In this document: piece after piece, positions 49,745 to 57,995 of the stretch | Layout: each line of letters starts with the position of its first letter | How positions within the stretch are numbered: the stretch's first letter is position 1 | NCBI GenBank assembly: GCA_028291615.1 | Contig: JAQGHM010000127.1 | Location: forward strand, 1-64,000 | Length of the DNA stretch: 64,000 nucleotides | Reading direction: 5' to 3' | Origin: Phycisphaerales bacterium | Lineage (GTDB): Bacteria; Planctomycetota; Phycisphaerae; Tepidisphaerales; Tepidisphaeraceae | Notes under the pieces: model-generated | The model's database searches: none | What the model was told of the DNA's origin: nothing | The model's input: only the letters and a program-made list of their open reading frames with translations | Made by a program: the position numbers and the translations under genes

Positions 49745-51778
49745 CTACTTCGGCCGCTCTGCGGTAGTGGGCTTCGGTTTTTCGCGCAGCATTTCGAGGA
49801 GGTTGGCGACCTCCTTGTGGATCGGCTCGGTCGTCTTGATGACCAGTTTGCTCTTGAAGAACGCGATGGCGCCGAGGTCACCGCCGGCCTCGCGCCAGGT
49901 TTCAGGGGAGGCGGTGGACATGATCAGCTTGATGAGTTGGTCGACCTCGGTCGCGGCCGGGGGGGGCGGACCTTCTCCGCCTATGCCGACGCCGGCGCTC
50001 CCGCCGAACGCGCCGGGCTGCGGCGGCGGGGGTGACGCGACGAGGTCGGTGACGTCGTACACGCGCGTGATCACAGCGCCGCGCGCGGACGAGTGGCCGA
50101 TCACTACCACACCCTTTTCAATTTCGTACCGCAGGGGCAGGGCGGCGGATTTGAAGATCATCGTGAGCACGCCGTCGGCGGCGATGGGCTCGTGCAATCG
50201 CAGGGTGATCGGCACGTCGCGGGCGACGCCGGCTTCGTCCAACGCCGGCCACTGCACGAGGAGGTCGGCGCCGGTGGCGTCTCGGATGTAGTCGAGGACG
50301 TCGCGCAGGGGGACCTCATTGAAATCGATTTTATCGAGCGGTTTGCGCAGCTTTTCGGCAGTGCGTGCGTTGGCCTTCTCGTCCTCTGGCGAAGCGGGCT
50401 CGGGCGAGAGCGTGATTGCGCCGAGTTGGTAGGTGACTGTGCCCGAGTTGGCGCGGGGCGTTCCCGGCGCTGCGCCGGGTGCGGGTGCGACCGGCGCACC
50501 GATTGGTTTGGACTCAACCGCCTTGGTCGTCTTCTGTACTTTCGGCTTGGTCGCCGAGGTCGTGGGATCTGCTGTGGGCGGGTCCGCCGCCCGCGTTGCG
50601 CCGGAGAGCGCCAAAGCGCCGACGACCAGTGCCACTGTTGCCGCTACCGCCGGCCAGCGCCGGCCCGTCGTTGCATCGAATTTCGCGATCATGAGCAATC
50701 TCCTTTGGATTTGCGCCTTGCCTTCGAGAATTCTAACCGCGCCGGCGGGGAGGGCTTGTGCGGCGGCGGCGGCGGCGGCGGCGGGCACGCGCCCGCTCGA
50801 TGCGCTGCTCGCCACGGACGCCGACGATGACATTGCCTCCACCAGTCCGACGATCGTGCGCGCGTATGCCGCGCCGGAGCCGTCCTGCCGCCGGAGCACC
50901 AGCTCGTCGCACGCCAGTTCGCGCTCGGCGCGCATGCGCCACAAAACGCACCAGGAGACGGGGTTGGGCCAGTGCAGCACGGCGACCAGCGTGCCGAGCC
51001 AGTTCACGAGCACGTCGCGGCGCTTCACGTGCGCTAACTCGTGCATCAGTATCAGACGCAACTGTTCGTCCGGCATCTGCGCGATCAGGTGCGCCGGCAG
51101 AAGCACCGTGGGGCGTCGGAAACCGACCAGCGCCGGCGCTCCGCCACCTATCGGCAACTCCCGCGCCAGCGGTGGCCGTCGGATGCTCAGCTCCTGGCAA
51201 CAGGCTTCGAGCACCTGGGTGACCCGCGGGTCGACGATCACGCGCATGCGACGAACCGCCCGCGCGAGGCGAATGCTTGACCAGCCGACGCGTATCCCAA
51301 GCAACACCATGCCGGTCAACCAGACCCCGATGACGTATCGCTTGGAGTTCTGCCAAACGGCCATGATCGTTGCGATCGCGCGCGGTTCGCTGTCGGTGGA
51401 GGCAACGGACGGAACGATGTTCATATCCGCTTCCGCAAGCGCTGCGGCGAGTTCTCCTTCCTTCCATTCTGGCGACGGGTTTGGTGAAGCGGCCGGGGTC
51501 CCCGTTTTCGCCTGCGCCGGCACGGCCATCGCATGTCCCTTCTCGCTGGTCGCCACTCGCTTTTCGTTTCTCCCCAGATCCACCTCGACCACCGCAGGCA
51601 TCGCGAGCCTGAGGAGGACCAGTCCCCAAAGGCCGAACCGCCAACCTGGGGAGATGCGCTTGCCGACGGCCCAGAGCAGGAGGGCGACGACCGCTGCCAG
51701 CGCCGCCCCCTGCCAGCTTGCCCGCCATGCCCATGCGCCGAACGTTTCCGCCAATCCCCAGGCCGCTTCGCCGTTCAT
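49745..51778 (-). CDS. BlaR1/MecR1-type M56 metallopeptidase with STN-like C-terminal domain
   Basis: A 677-residue membrane protein. The first half has four membrane helices and the M56 zinc-protease motif HELAHVKRRD (about residue 246) with ERELACDELVL downstream, the same arrangement as in BlaR1, where it cleaves the repressor after signal. Residues about 305-385 form an Ala-rich linker and a further helix (AVAATVALVVGALALSG). The beta-lactam sensor is missing; instead there is a Pro/Thr-rich linker and an STN-like domain (about 475-560: IDFNEVPLRDVLDYIRDATG, then PITLRLHEPIAADGVLTMIF). It starts within the BlaI-like stop (ATGA overlap). Confidence 0.88.
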   Translation of the reverse strand: MNGEAAWGLAETFGAWAWRASWQGAALAAVVALLLWAVGKRISPGWRFGLWGLVLLRLAMPAVVEVDLGRNEKRVATSEKGHAMAVPAQAKTGTPAASPNPSPEWKEGELAAALAEADMNIVPSVASTDSEPRAIATIMAVWQNSKRYVIGVWLTGMVLLGIRVGWSSIRLARAVRRMRVIVDPRVTQVLEACCQELSIRRPPLARELPIGGGAPALVGFRRPTVLLPAHLIAQMPDEQLRLILMHELAHVKRRDVLVNWLGTLVAVLHWPNPVSWCVLWRMRAERELACDELVLRRQDGSGAAYARTIVGLVEAMSSSASVASSASSGRVPAAAAAAAAQALPAGAVRILEGKAQIQRRLLMIAKFDATTGRRWPAVAATVALVVGALALSGATRAADPPTADPTTSATKPKVQKTTKAVESKPIGAPVAPAPGAAPGTPRANSGTVTYQLGAITLSPEPASPEDEKANARTAEKLRKPLDKIDFNEVPLRDVLDYIRDATGADLLVQWPALDEAGVARDVPITLRLHEPIAADGVLTMIFKSAALPLRYEIEKGVVVIGHSSARGAVITRVYDVTDLVASPPPPQPGAFGGSAGVGIGGEGPPPPAATEVDQLIKLIMSTASPETWREAGGDLGAIAFFKSKLVIKTTEPIHKEVANLLEMLREKPKPTTAERPK

Positions 51779-52161
51779 GGTTTGGTCTCCCGATCGAGCG
51801 TTCGCTTCAGTTCCTCGATGTCCGCCTTGCTCAAGTTCCCCAGCTTCATGAAGTGCACCAGCGCGGGCGTGACCGCGCCGTCGAAGACGCGCGAGAGGAA
51901 CGACCGGCTTTCCGCCCGCGCCACGGCGTCGCGCGAGACCTTGGGGCGATAGATGAATCGCCGCCCGTCCTCGACGTATGCCACCGCGCCCTTCTTAACG
52001 AGGCGATTCAGCAGCGTCTTGACGGTCTGCGGCCGCCAGTTGCGGCCGACCGCCAGCGCCTCGGTGACCTCTTGCGCGCCGGCCTCACCGCGGTCCCACA
52101 GGACCTTGATCACGTCCCACTCGGCGTCTGAGATTTGCGGCAACTTCGGCATCCGGTGCAC
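51775..52161 (-). CDS. BlaI/MecI-family repressor
   Basis: A 128-residue winged-helix repressor: ISDAEWDVIKVLWDRGEAGA, EVTEALAVGRNWRPQTVKTL and LVKKGAVAYVEDGRRFIYRP (the wing), then a C-terminal dimerisation helix. BlaI-type proteins bind TACA-nn-TGTA and are cleaved by the partner BlaR1. Two such operators lie just upstream (52169-52184 and 52192-52205), so autorepression is expected. The stop overlaps the BlaR1-like start by four bases. Confidence 0.93.
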   Translation of the reverse strand: MHRMPKLPQISDAEWDVIKVLWDRGEAGAQEVTEALAVGRNWRPQTVKTLLNRLVKKGAVAYVEDGRRFIYRPKVSRDAVARAESRSFLSRVFDGAVTPALVHFMKLGNLSKADIEELKRTLDRETKP

Positions 52162-52168
52162 GCTCCTT

Positions 52169-52184
52169 GTTTACAACTGTAAAC
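52169..52184. promoter_or_regulatory. BlaI-type operator 1
   Basis: GTTTACA-AC-TGTAAAC, a 7-base inverted repeat with 2-base spacer matching the TACA-nn-TGTA consensus. It lies just downstream of the predicted -10 of the minus-strand promoter. Confidence 0.82.
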
Positions 52185-52185
52185 G

Positions 52186-52215
52186 AGAGTAACTACACTT
52201 GTAGTCGGTAGTCAA
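52186..52215 (-). promoter_or_regulatory. promoter of the BlaI-like gene
   Basis: On the minus strand -35 TTGACT (complement of 52210-52215) and -10 TACTCT (complement of 52186-52191) with an 18-base spacer. Operator 2 lies inside the spacer. Confidence 0.55.
52192..52205. promoter_or_regulatory. BlaI-type operator 2
   Basis: ACTACA-CT-TGTAGT, a 6-base inverted repeat with 2-base spacer; centre 22 bases from operator 1, two helical turns, so dimers could bind side by side. It is also within 65 bases of the divergent HEAT-like gene start. Confidence 0.8.
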
Positions 52216-52255
52216 GAAAAAAATTGATAACCTTGGGGCGGACGCTGGCGGTATC

Positions 52256-53962
52256 ATGGAACTTGCGATGAACCACCGCATCCACCTGCTCCTCGTGGCG
52301 GCCCTTGTTTCGCTTTTCGTTCAGTTTCAGTCGCGCGCCGCCGATCCGGTCGAGATCCTGCTCGATCCGCACGCCGGCAGCGCCGACAAATTCGACGCTG
52401 TTACGCAGATCGCCCGCACGGCGAAGATCACGACCGAGACCGCTCCTGCGCTGGCACGGCAATCGAAGTACGATCAACCGCATATCCGGGCGCTGGCGCT
52501 GCAAACCCTTGTACGGCTCGTCGGTGAAAAGGAAGCCGAGCGTCTCCGCGACCAGGTTACGCGCGACGATGCCGTGGTCGCCGCGGATTTCCTTGGCAAG
52601 TGGCTCGACTCCGCCAAAACGTGGGAGGAGATGCCGCGTGCCGCGTTCTTCTTCCATGAAGCCCGCCCCGAATTTCAGCGTGCCGCCGTTTTCGCCGCCC
52701 TGAGGATTTGGGACAAGACGCATCAGCCTCCACCCAAGAGCATGGGCTTTGATGAATGGGCCCGGCGCGACTTCCTCGCCGTCCTTTCGAACCTCACACC
52801 CAGTCTTAGTCCCCGTGACATGCGCAGTGCCGCGGAGCTCGTGCGCGCCATGTCGGTCGATGACGGCGAGGCCGTCCCCCTACTGCTCGCCGCACTCGCC
52901 AGTGAAAACGCTGGGATCAGAGCCCTCGCAGCGGAATCGGCAGCCCGCGTTTTTATTCCTGATGCCAAAGACACCCAGATGTTCAAGAAGATCGTCTCAG
53001 GGATTGTCCAGTCGCTGGTCCAGCCCGAGCCCTCGGTGCGCCTGACGATCACCGCGATGGATCGACTCGCCGCCATGGGCCCCGCCGCCAGGGAGATCGC
53101 CGTCTATGTCGCTCTCCGTCACGTGATGCAGGGGAACAGCCGCGCCAGGCCGCTGCTCGAATGCTGGGGCCAGGACCAGACGCCTCTCGCCAAGGCCGTC
53201 ATCGCGATATCTCCCGACGCCAAGCCGTTCGACCGCACCCAACTCTCCTTTTTCCTTGAAGGTTTGACCATCGCCCCAACCGAAGCGCGCGATCGCGCCA
53301 TTCAGCTTTTAAGCGCTGATGGCGAGCCGCTGCGTGACAACGCCGCCGCGCTGATTGGCGTGACCGATCCCACCCGCGTCGACCGCTATGCCGTGCTCAA
53401 TGGGATCATCATGTTGGGGAACTCACCATCGCCCAGAGTGCTAAAGCTGCTGAATATCGATCCGGATGTCATCACTCCGCGTCTCGTGCAATGGTTGAAG
53501 AGCCAGCAATCTCCCGTCCGCCAGGCCGCATTGAACGTACTCAAGATCACAAGGCTCCAGGGAGGGCAGATCCGCCCGGCGCTCGAGCCTCTCCTGGAAG
53601 ATCCTGACGATAACATTCGCGCCGCCGCCGCCACGCTGCTCGATCGGAAGGACGTCCTCGCACGGATGCGCGTGCCGGCGATCCTCCGCGACCTGCGCAG
53701 CGACATCATCGATCGGCGGATGATCGCGGCTCGGCAGCTTGACGATCTGGGGATCGAGCCGAAAGAAGTTACCGCCGCGCTGCGGCGGGCGGTGGATCGC
53801 CGGGATATGCCTGCGCGGGAGGGTTTAATCGCGGCGCTGGAAGCCGCCCACGCCAGTCACCAGAAGACGCTAGAGGTTCTGCAGCGCATGGCTGACGAAT
53901 CCGACGCCGCCCCGCGAGCGTATGCCCGCGCCGCGCTGCGCGAGATCGCGTCCGTGAAATGA
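52256..53962 (+). CDS. secreted HEAT-repeat-like protein 1, divergent from the BlaI-like gene
   Basis: A 568-residue protein with a signal peptide (MNHRIHLLLVAALVSLFVQF, then QSRAA); ATG 52256 or 52268. The rest is helical and repetitive like HEAT repeats (LLDPHAGSADKFDAVTQIAR, AALASENAGIRALAAESAAR, QALNVLKITR-type blocks). The C-terminal 80 residues (ARQLDDLGIEPKEVTAALRR, then RAYARAALREI) are nearly identical to the next protein. Its start lies within 65 bases of the BlaI-type operators, so it is probably part of that regulon. Function unknown. Confidence 0.75.
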   Translation: MELAMNHRIHLLLVAALVSLFVQFQSRAADPVEILLDPHAGSADKFDAVTQIARTAKITTETAPALARQSKYDQPHIRALALQTLVRLVGEKEAERLRDQVTRDDAVVAADFLGKWLDSAKTWEEMPRAAFFFHEARPEFQRAAVFAALRIWDKTHQPPPKSMGFDEWARRDFLAVLSNLTPSLSPRDMRSAAELVRAMSVDDGEAVPLLLAALASENAGIRALAAESAARVFIPDAKDTQMFKKIVSGIVQSLVQPEPSVRLTITAMDRLAAMGPAAREIAVYVALRHVMQGNSRARPLLECWGQDQTPLAKAVIAISPDAKPFDRTQLSFFLEGLTIAPTEARDRAIQLLSADGEPLRDNAAALIGVTDPTRVDRYAVLNGIIMLGNSPSPRVLKLLNIDPDVITPRLVQWLKSQQSPVRQAALNVLKITRLQGGQIRPALEPLLEDPDDNIRAAAATLLDRKDVLARMRVPAILRDLRSDIIDRRMIAARQLDDLGIEPKEVTAALRRAVDRRDMPAREGLIAALEAAHASHQKTLEVLQRMADESDAAPRAYARAALREIASVK

Positions 53963-53980
53963 AAGCTCTCGAATCCCGCC

Positions 53981-55696
53981 ATGAACCGACGATGGCTCAT
54001 CTACCTGGGACTCGTGTTCATCGTCGCGACGGCGACGCCTGCCCGCGGCACGGCTGCTGAGCGGCTGAGGGTGCTCCCGGCTGCGTTGGTCCTGCTGGAC
54101 CCCCATGCCGCGAGCGCGGATAAGTTTGATGCCTGCATCCGACTGCGCAATCTCGGCGACGCGGCCATTCTTGCGATCCCGGCGCTGGCCCGCCAATCAA
54201 AGTACGATCAGCCGCACATTCGCGAAATGGCGTTCGGGACGTTAATCCGACTCGTCGGCTATTCGGAGGCGGTATGCCTGCGCGGAAATATTGAGGATTC
54301 GAGCTTCGATGAAGGCCGCATGCGCCTCAGGACGTGGATTTTGTCAGTCGAAATCTGGGAGGATGGGACCCGCGCCGGTAGTCCGCGCTTTTACACGGAT
54401 GGGGAGTGGCACCGGGCGGGCGTTAAGGCCGCCCTGCTCTTGTGGAACAAGACGCACGCCTGCCCGACCGATGAAATCATCGGCATCGATCGCGCGACGA
54501 AGTCGGATCTCCTGAACGCGCTGGCAGCAGGTCTTTCGACCTTCAAGCCCGAGCGGCGAACGCTGGCGCTGCGGCTTGGCGATGCGCTCGGACTTGAAGG
54601 GCCGGCGTCCGTGCCTTTGGTGCTCGCCGGGATCGCCGACGAAGATGCCGATGCCCGCGCCATCATGCAAAAGCACGCCAACGAGCTGTTCCGCCCCAAC
54701 AGCAATGACCCCGGAGTCGTCGAGGGCCTGGTCCGGGCAGTAACCCTGCCAAAGCAGCTTCCACATGTGAGCGCGGCCGCCGATCGATGCCTGGAGACAA
54801 TGGGCCCGCGGGCGCGGTCAATCGCAATCGACCTGACACTTGCCCGGCTGATCCAGGGATATCCCGAGGCGATGTTCACGCTGGTTGCGTGGTCCGCGAA
54901 CAGGTCTCCCCTCGCTGAGGCGGTGATGGCGCTGGGCGCGGTTCCGACGGGTCAGCGGGCGCAACTTGCCCAACTGTTGACCGCCCTGGCCAAGTCGCCG
55001 GACGATGCGCGGAATGAGGCGGTCGGCCTGCTGTGCGCGGACGATCGGAGCCTGCGCGACCGCACCGCGGGGTTGATTGCTGCCGACGTGGCCCGTTTCG
55101 ATCGTCATGCCGTCCTCAAGGAGACGGTTCAGGCGGGCGTCAGTCAGTCGCCGCAGTTGCTGGCGCGTCTCGAGCTCGATCCGAAGATCATCAACCCGCA
55201 GATCGTGCCGCTATTGGAGGCGAGGGAGGTCCGGGTTCGTTTCGCGGCCTGCTCCGTGCTGAAGGTGACGGGCATCACGGGCGACGGCGTGAGCCCGGCG
55301 CTTGAGGCGCTGCTGGCGGACACCGACGACTCGGTCTGTTATGCCGCCGCCGAATTGCTGGGCCGTAGCGATATTTTGATCAGATTGCAGATCCCGCCGC
55401 TGTTGAGGGAGCTTCGCAACGAGGTGTTGATCCGGCGGATGGTCGCTGCGCGGCAGCTTGAAGAGCTGGGCGTGGAGCCGAAGGAGATTACCGCTGCGCT
55501 GCGGCGCGCGGTGGATCGTCGGGATATGGCGGTCCGCGAGGGATTGGTCGCGGCGCTGGAGTCGGGGTACGTGAAGCGCAAACCAACGTTGGAGATGCTG
55601 GATGAGGCGGCGGGCCAGCAGTCGGATGCGGCGTCCCGCGCTTATGCGCGTGCGGCGCTGCGGGAGTTGGAGGCGGCCCGCAAGCGAGCGGGCTAG
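53981..55696 (+). CDS. secreted HEAT-repeat-like protein 2, tandem paralogue
   Basis: A 571-residue protein, 18 bases after its paralogue. A signal peptide is visible (MNRRWLIYLGLVFIVATATPARG). Shared blocks include LARQSKYDQPHIREMAFGTL and RRMVAARQLEELGVEPKEIT, but the middle third has diverged. The HEAT-like pattern predicts a curved helical scaffold for protein binding outside the cytoplasm. The pair probably forms one operon with the first gene and shares its regulation. Confidence 0.75.
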   Translation: MNRRWLIYLGLVFIVATATPARGTAAERLRVLPAALVLLDPHAASADKFDACIRLRNLGDAAILAIPALARQSKYDQPHIREMAFGTLIRLVGYSEAVCLRGNIEDSSFDEGRMRLRTWILSVEIWEDGTRAGSPRFYTDGEWHRAGVKAALLLWNKTHACPTDEIIGIDRATKSDLLNALAAGLSTFKPERRTLALRLGDALGLEGPASVPLVLAGIADEDADARAIMQKHANELFRPNSNDPGVVEGLVRAVTLPKQLPHVSAAADRCLETMGPRARSIAIDLTLARLIQGYPEAMFTLVAWSANRSPLAEAVMALGAVPTGQRAQLAQLLTALAKSPDDARNEAVGLLCADDRSLRDRTAGLIAADVARFDRHAVLKETVQAGVSQSPQLLARLELDPKIINPQIVPLLEAREVRVRFAACSVLKVTGITGDGVSPALEALLADTDDSVCYAAAELLGRSDILIRLQIPPLLRELRNEVLIRRMVAARQLEELGVEPKEITAALRRAVDRRDMAVREGLVAALESGYVKRKPTLEMLDEAAGQQSDAASRAYARAALRELEAARKRAG

Positions 55697-55702
55697 AGGA
55701 AA

Positions 55703-56653
55703 TTAGAAGCCCATCGCGGCGACGACTTGCTTGATCTGCTCGGCGCTATTCTGCAGGCCTGCGAGTTCGGCGGGGTTGAGGGGCACAGGGAGCGGCGGTT
55801 CTACGCCGGCGCGGTTGACGATGCAGGGGAGCGACAGGCAGACGTTGTCGATCTCGTGGTATTTGGTAAGCAGCGAGCTGACGGGGAGGACGCGGCTTTC
55901 ATCATGCAGGATGGCTTCCAGGATTCGCGCGGTCGCCAGGCCGATGGCGTAGTTGGTGGCGCCCTTGCCTTCGATTACCTGGTAGGCGGCGGTTTTGACA
56001 TTTTGGAAGATCTCGGTGCGGTCGCGGACGGTGAGCTTGCCGTGGCCGGGGACGGCCCACTCGTGGAGCGGGATGTTGCCAACGTGGGCGCTGGACCAGA
56101 GGGGGATCTCACTGTCACCGTGCTCGCCGGCGATGTAGGCGTGGACGTTCTGCACGGCGACCTTGAGCCGCTGGGCGATCAGGAAGCGGAAGCGCGAGGA
56201 ATCGAGCACGGTGCCGGAGCCGAGCACGCGGTTGCGCGGCAGGCCGGAGATTTTCAGCGTTACATAGGTGATGACGTCAACCGGGTTGGTCACCATTAGC
56301 AGGATTGCGTTGGGGGCAACGGCGAGGAGTTTGGGAATGAGCTGTTTGCAGATGGCGGTGTTGGCGGAGGCGAGATCCATGCGCGTCTGCCCGGGCTTTT
56401 GTTTTGCGCCGGCGGTGATGACGAGGACGTCGGCGTCGCGGCAGATTTCGAGGTCGGTTGAGCCTTCCAGGGTGGCCATGGGGACGAACTGCAGGCCGTG
56501 GTTGAGGTCGAGCACCTCAGCATTGACCTTGGCGGCGTTAGTGTCGTAGAGGGCGATCGATTTTCCGACGCCGCGGATGAGGCAGGCGTAGGCGATGGTT
56601 GCGCCGACCGAGCCTGCGCCAATGATTGCGATTTTGGAGGGTTTGTCGGGCAT
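55703..56653 (-). CDS. ldh: L-lactate dehydrogenase-type NAD enzyme
   Basis: 316 residues, normal length. NAD-binding GAGSVGATIA at residues 12-21. The substrate loop reads TAGAKQKPGQTR, with Gln at the position that selects lactate rather than malate (Arg). The catalytic His is in GEHGDSE (about residue 178), and TNPVDVITY fits. It interconverts pyruvate and lactate during fermentation. The gene is convergent with the HEAT-like pair (6-base gap). No fructose-bisphosphate site could be confirmed. The locus-F repeat separates it from the next gene. Confidence 0.92.
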   Translation of the reverse strand: MPDKPSKIAIIGAGSVGATIAYACLIRGVGKSIALYDTNAAKVNAEVLDLNHGLQFVPMATLEGSTDLEICRDADVLVITAGAKQKPGQTRMDLASANTAICKQLIPKLLAVAPNAILLMVTNPVDVITYVTLKISGLPRNRVLGSGTVLDSSRFRFLIAQRLKVAVQNVHAYIAGEHGDSEIPLWSSAHVGNIPLHEWAVPGHGKLTVRDRTEIFQNVKTAAYQVIEGKGATNYAIGLATARILEAILHDESRVLPVSSLLTKYHEIDNVCLSLPCIVNRAGVEPPLPVPLNPAELAGLQNSAEQIKQVVAAMGF

Positions 56654-56658
56654 GGGTA

Positions 56659-56698
56659 TTAGTTGAGTTTTAGTTGCTGGTTGCTAGTTGTTGGTTGT
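56659..56698. repeat. heptad tandem repeat, locus F, at the end of the epimerase gene
   Basis: Four clear 7-base units (TAGTTGC, TGGTTGC, TAGTTGT, TGGTTGT at 56671-56698) plus a degenerate lead TTAGTTGAGTTT. On the gene strand: CAACTAG, CAACCAG, CAACTAA. They provide the stop codon (56661-56659) and the last residues of the gene. Confidence 0.85.
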
Positions 56699-57585
56699 GG
56701 TTTCAATAGGACTTGCAGCGCGTTCTCAAGCGTTGGGTGATCGAACGTGAAGCCGGTGGCTAGGAGTATTGTGGGGACGACGTTTTGGTTGGCGAGGATG
56801 GTTTCGACGGCCATTTGGCCGAAGGCGGCTTTGACCATGGGGGCGGGGATGCGCAGGAGGGCGGGACGGTGGAGCACTTTGGCGAGCGTCTTTGTGAACT
56901 GGCGATTGGTGACGGGGTGGGGGCTGGCGAGATTGACGGGGCCGGTGAGGGCGGGGGTTTTGAGGATGTGGGTGATGGCGCTGAGCATGTCGGGCAGTGC
57001 GATCCAGCTCATGATCTGTTGGCCAGTGCCCATGACCGCGCCCATGCCGAAGCGGAACGGTGGGAGGAGTTTGGCGAGTGCGCCGCCGTCCATAGCAAGG
57101 ACGGCGGCAATGCGCATGTGGACGACGCGGGTGGTTGGGGGGAGCGCGGCGGATGCCGCTTCCCATTGGCGGCAGACTTCGGCGAGGAAGCCGTCGCCGG
57201 GGGAGGAGTTTTCGGTGAGCGGATCGTCGCGGCGGTATCCGTAGTAGTGGACGCCGGACGCGGAGAGGAAGTGCGCGGGCGGGTTATCGGTGCGCGCCAG
57301 GGCGCGACAGAGGGCGGCGGTGAAGTCGGCTCGGCTGGAGAGGATCGACGCGCGCCGTTTTCGGGTCCAGCGCTGCGCGACATTTTCGCCGGCGAGGTGG
57401 ATGACGGCGTCGAATTGATCGAGGAGCGCGAGGTCGGGCCTGGCGAGATCGGTGTAGAGGGCGTGGGGGTGGAAATCGGTTGGCGGGTGGCGGAGCAATC
57501 CAATCACCTGATGTCCCTGGGCGCGAAGGACCGGCTGGAGGTGGCGGCCGATCAGGCCTGATGATCCGGTGAGCAGGATTCGCAC
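56659..57585 (-). CDS. TIGR01777-family NAD-dependent epimerase
   Basis: A 308-residue SDR protein from GTG 57585 (RILLTGSSGLIGRHLQPVLR, the NAD-binding GxxGxxG). Family markers: DAVIHLAGENVAQRWT, FLSASGVHYYGYR (with catalytic Ser/Tyr) and NLASPHPVTNRQFTKTLAKV. The substrate of these proteins (YfcH/SulA-like) is not known. The last residues (PQPTTSNQQLKLN) are encoded by the locus-F repeat, so the original C-terminus may have been changed. It is followed in five bases by the ldh start. Confidence 0.88.
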   Translation of the reverse strand: MRILLTGSSGLIGRHLQPVLRAQGHQVIGLLRHPPTDFHPHALYTDLARPDLALLDQFDAVIHLAGENVAQRWTRKRRASILSSRADFTAALCRALARTDNPPAHFLSASGVHYYGYRRDDPLTENSSPGDGFLAEVCRQWEAASAALPPTTRVVHMRIAAVLAMDGGALAKLLPPFRFGMGAVMGTGQQIMSWIALPDMLSAITHILKTPALTGPVNLASPHPVTNRQFTKTLAKVLHRPALLRIPAPMVKAAFGQMAVETILANQNVVPTILLATGFTFDHPTLENALQVLLKPQPTTSNQQLKLN

Positions 57586-57691
57586 GCGGGCGAGGGTATG
57601 AGGAAACTGCCGATCGCGAAAGGTTTTAATTGACGCGCTTCGGGCCGCGTGGCATGCTGGCCGCACATTCGGGGGGAGAAAGGCGCGACAT

Positions 57692-57754
57692 ATGAGCACG
57701 CTCGCATCACAATCGACCGCCGTGTCTCCGCGCCTCGGGGCGACCGCGGCCTGA
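57692..57754 (+). CDS. possible leader peptide 1, 20 aa
   Basis: ATG 57692 is preceded by GGAGAAAGG. The peptide MSTLASQSTAVSPRLGATAA has no known pattern. It lies in the 340-base 5' region of the RIO kinase gene. It is reported only because the ribosome-binding site is good. Confidence 0.25.
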   Translation: MSTLASQSTAVSPRLGATAA

Positions 57755-57863
57755 TCGCCGCACTCGCGCTTTCCCAACTTTTTTGCTGACACGCATTCTC
57801 ACGCAACGCGCGTCTTCGCGCGCGCTCGCGTTTCGCAACCCGCAGCTGAAAGGAGTTTGAACT

Positions 57864-57995
57864 ATGAAAGTCCGAATCTGCACATTTCGTGAGGTTGTTT
57901 TGATGAAGATGAACTTATTTGAGGATATTCAATGTCTCCTGAAGAACAGGAACTTTTGCTGTCGTCGCTTGACGGCTTTCTGGATCAGAACGTGA
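57864..57995 (+). CDS. possible leader peptide 2, 43 aa, overlapping the RIO kinase start
   Basis: ATG 57864 is preceded by AAAGGAG nine bases away, the best ribosome-binding site in this gap. The peptide reads MKVRICTFREVVLMKMNLFE then QCLLKNRNFCCRRL and ends with TGA at 57993-57995, 64 bases into the kinase gene in another frame. It may couple translation of the kinase; a real product is uncertain. Confidence 0.35.
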   Translation: MKVRICTFREVVLMKMNLFEDIQCLLKNRNFCCRRLTAFWIRT

